17,663 bases of DNA, taken from positions 1 through 17,663 of the forward strand of contig CAZADH010000115.1 of NCBI GenBank assembly GCA_964483805.1, given 5' to 3'. Below are positions 15,968 to 17,663 of this stretch, piece by piece. The notes under the pieces are model-generated. The model was given only the letters and a program-made list of their open reading frames with translations. It was not told where the DNA came from and made no database searches. The DNA comes from CAZADH01 sp964483805. Its GTDB lineage: Bacteria > Muiribacteriota > Ozemobacteria > Ozemobacterales > Ozemobacteraceae. The position numbers and the translations under genes are program-made. Every line of letters begins with the position of its first letter. Positions within the stretch are counted from its first letter, which is position 1.

Positions 15968-17663
15968 ATGCAGGTCAGTGCCAACCTCTCACGCGATCTG
16001 GCAGCCCCGGTAAAATCGTTTCGCATCATGGCCATCGAACAAGCGCTGTACGAGGGTCACGGTGACGAGACGTTGCGGCTGTTGCGCGACCGGCTGAGGG
16101 TCGAGGACGACGAGGAGTGCACTCTTCTGTTGCGCCACGCCATCGCCGCGGTCGAACAACGATCGGCTCCTGCCGCCCCGGTGCACGAGGCCGACAGTGC
16201 CATGGACGCGCTCCTGGCGCCTCCCACCTGGCCCGAACTGTATGTCGCCGCCAACGCCGCAGCCCGCCTGCAGTTGCTCAACCGCCTGCCCGGTGCCGAC
16301 AAAGGGCCCCAGCTCGAGTTTGCCACGGCACGCCTGGCCGATGAGCCCGATCCGGCCGTTCTGGCTGCCTTGGTGCGCACCTTCGCCGACCACTGGACGA
16401 CCGCGGCCCTCGACGTTCTCGTCGGCCTTGTCGGTGACAGACGGCACAGCGTGCGACTGGCAGCGTTGCAGGTTCTGTCCCGCCGTGATCCACAGCGACT
16501 TCTCGCCGCGATGCCGCGCCTTCTGGTCGCCGATGACCCGTGCGTGCGGGCCTTGGCGATTCAGGGGTTGATCGGCATCGATGCACAAGAGGCTCTTTTA
16601 CATCTCGAGCAGCAACTGCTCAGCGCCGACGACCATCATCGCCGCGCCGGTCTGGGCAACGCCATTTTTCTGCCTTACGAGGACGTGCGTGGCCTGCTCT
16701 TGCGCTTCATTGCCGGCGAACGCGATCCCGAACTGCTCGAGCAGGCGGGCCGGCTGATCGAGATCAACGGCGACATCGAAGCTCCCTACCGCCTGTGGGA
16801 GATCATCGAGCGGTCACCGGCGCAGCGGGTTGCCAAACTGAAGGCAATTCTGAACCAGTGGACGCAATCCTTGGGCAACGTCTTGGATCCAACGGAACTG
16901 GCAGCATTTCGCGAGCGGCTGCGCGGCTGGATCACCCAGCGGGTCGCCACGCGTTACGTCCAACAGGTGGCGGGCCTGTTGGCCAACGGCACGAGGCCGG
17001 ACGCGGCGATGGAACAAACGGTTCGCGACAATCTCGCCCGGCCCGAGGTCCAGGCCGCATTCGCCGCGGCGGCCGATTGGCCGTTGCAACCCGCAGTGAA
17101 AGCACAACTGGCCCGTTGGCTCGAAACCGCGACGGGCACCCGACCACCGACCGCGGCCAAGCCGACCAACCCGCCGGCGCCGAGTCACGACGAACAGGTG
17201 CGCCGCCTGGCGTTCTGGCCCGATACCGACGTCGACGGTGCCCGGGCTGCGGTGGCGACGATCCTGGCCAACCGCGATGGGCCCCACGACCTGAGGGCCA
17301 CCGCGCTGCGCACGGCGGCCCGACTGGTTCTGGCTGATTTCATCGAACAGGCCGAAACACTTCTGCGCACCGGCGACGAGAACCTGACGACGGCGGTCAT
17401 CGAGTATCTCGGGCGGTGCGACCCCGACCGATTGCTGCCGCACATGGGGCGGTTTCTGAAAGCCGACAGCTTGCGGGTGCGCTCGCTGGCAATCAGCACG
17501 TTGCAGCACCTCGATCCGGCACAGGCCCGTTCGGCGCTGTCCGCCTTGCTGCACGCGCGGATTCCCGAAGAGCGGGATCTGGCACTGGCCTGCATGGTCA
17601 ATTTCGAGTTCGCCACGGTCCGCGACCTGCTCGCCGATTTTCTGGGCGGAACTCCCGGCGATG
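15968..17663 (+). CDS. HEAT-repeat protein, 5' part
   Basis: The frame is open without a stop from ATG 15968 to the window edge, so 565 residues of a longer protein are visible. No signal peptide or membrane span is present. The protein is almost entirely helical, with HEAT-type repeats: D-P-A-V-L-A-A-L-V-R-T-F, then HSVRLAALQVL, then DPCVRALAIQGLIGID (about 120-205), and again TTAVIEYLGRCDPDRLLPHM and SLRVRSLAISTLQHLDP (about 470-520). A Pro/Ala/Thr-rich linker near residue 400 separates two helical blocks. HEAT arrays are protein-binding scaffolds; a catalytic domain could follow beyond the window. No Shine-Dalgarno precedes the ATG and the promoter lies directly against it, fitting leaderless translation; the next in-frame ATG (16028) also lacks one. 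It is divergent from the TerB/TPR gene, so the two may work together. Confidence 0.85.
   Translation, partial: MQVSANLSRDLAAPVKSFRIMAIEQALYEGHGDETLRLLRDRLRVEDDEECTLLLRHAIAAVEQRSAPAAPVHEADSAMDALLAPPTWPELYVAANAAARLQLLNRLPGADKGPQLEFATARLADEPDPAVLAALVRTFADHWTTAALDVLVGLVGDRRHSVRLAALQVLSRRDPQRLLAAMPRLLVADDPCVRALAIQGLIGIDAQEALLHLEQQLLSADDHHRRAGLGNAIFLPYEDVRGLLLRFIAGERDPELLEQAGRLIEINGDIEAPYRLWEIIERSPAQRVAKLKAILNQWTQSLGNVLDPTELAAFRERLRGWITQRVATRYVQQVAGLLANGTRPDAAMEQTVRDNLARPEVQAAFAAAADWPLQPAVKAQLARWLETATGTRPPTAAKPTNPPAPSHDEQVRRLAFWPDTDVDGARAAVATILANRDGPHDLRATALRTAARLVLADFIEQAETLLRTGDENLTTAVIEYLGRCDPDRLLPHMGRFLKADSLRVRSLAISTLQHLDPAQARSALSALLHARIPEERDLALACMVNFEFATVRDLLADFLGGTPGD

Noticed and set aside
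15754..16035. A 93-codon minus-strand frame across the divergent intergenic region.
   Set aside because: It runs through the hairpin cluster and the opposing promoter, has no ribosome-binding site I can see, and its product shows no recognisable feature.

Overview
This is a GC-rich bacterial chromosome segment with eleven protein-coding regions I can support (the first and last cut by the window edges), one decayed gene copy, and one weak small-gene candidate. I see no tRNA, rRNA, CRISPR array, transposase or phage gene. Sec-type signal peptides, one twin-arginine signal, a secreted phospholipase D-like enzyme and a periplasmic solute-binding protein point to a diderm (Gram-negative-type) bacterium. 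Start sites carry ordinary Shine-Dalgarno sequences (AAGGAGG, GGAGGT, AAGGAG) and the promoters match sigma-70 consensus, which argues against Bacteroidetes. The phylum cannot be fixed from this sequence. Abundant beta-propeller, HEAT, TPR and TerB-like proteins of unknown role, mixed with housekeeping genes, suggest a little-studied environmental lineage; Riflebacteria-like is only a guess.

Layout. 1-978 (+) is the end of a beta-propeller sensor-type protein. It converges, with five bases between stop codons, on an exported protein of unknown function (984-2300, -). That gene lies downstream of an AmrS-type radical SAM enzyme with a twin-arginine signal (2376-3527, -), transcribed from a near-perfect extended -10 promoter. 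Divergent from it is a secreted ClsC-like phospholipase D-family enzyme (3768-5312, +) with a strong terminator. An exported protein whose C-terminal half is a 20-residue repeat follows (5553-6545, -). A RhlE-type DEAD-box RNA helicase (6983-8767, +) has a long structured leader and a textbook terminator. Next are a divergent pair: an exported papain-like-fold candidate (8850-9806, -) and glucose-6-phosphate isomerase (10013-11713, +). The right end holds a PhnD-type binding protein (11899-12912, -), a truncated and frameshifted copy of the same family (12851-13215, -), a 783-residue TerB-like/TPR protein (13246-15597, -), and, divergent from it, a HEAT-repeat protein (15968 to the window end, +).

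The genes do not form one pathway. Clear local units are amrS with the 438-residue exported protein (likely one transcript), the divergent 783-residue/HEAT pair separated by a hairpin-rich regulatory region, and the former tandem pair of PhnD-like genes behind the 783-residue gene. The features I consider most unusual are the strict 20-residue repeat protein, the Tat-signal AmrS, the decayed PhnD tandem copy overlapping the surviving gene's start, the predicted leaderless transcript of the HEAT gene, and the triple hairpin cluster at 15766-15844.
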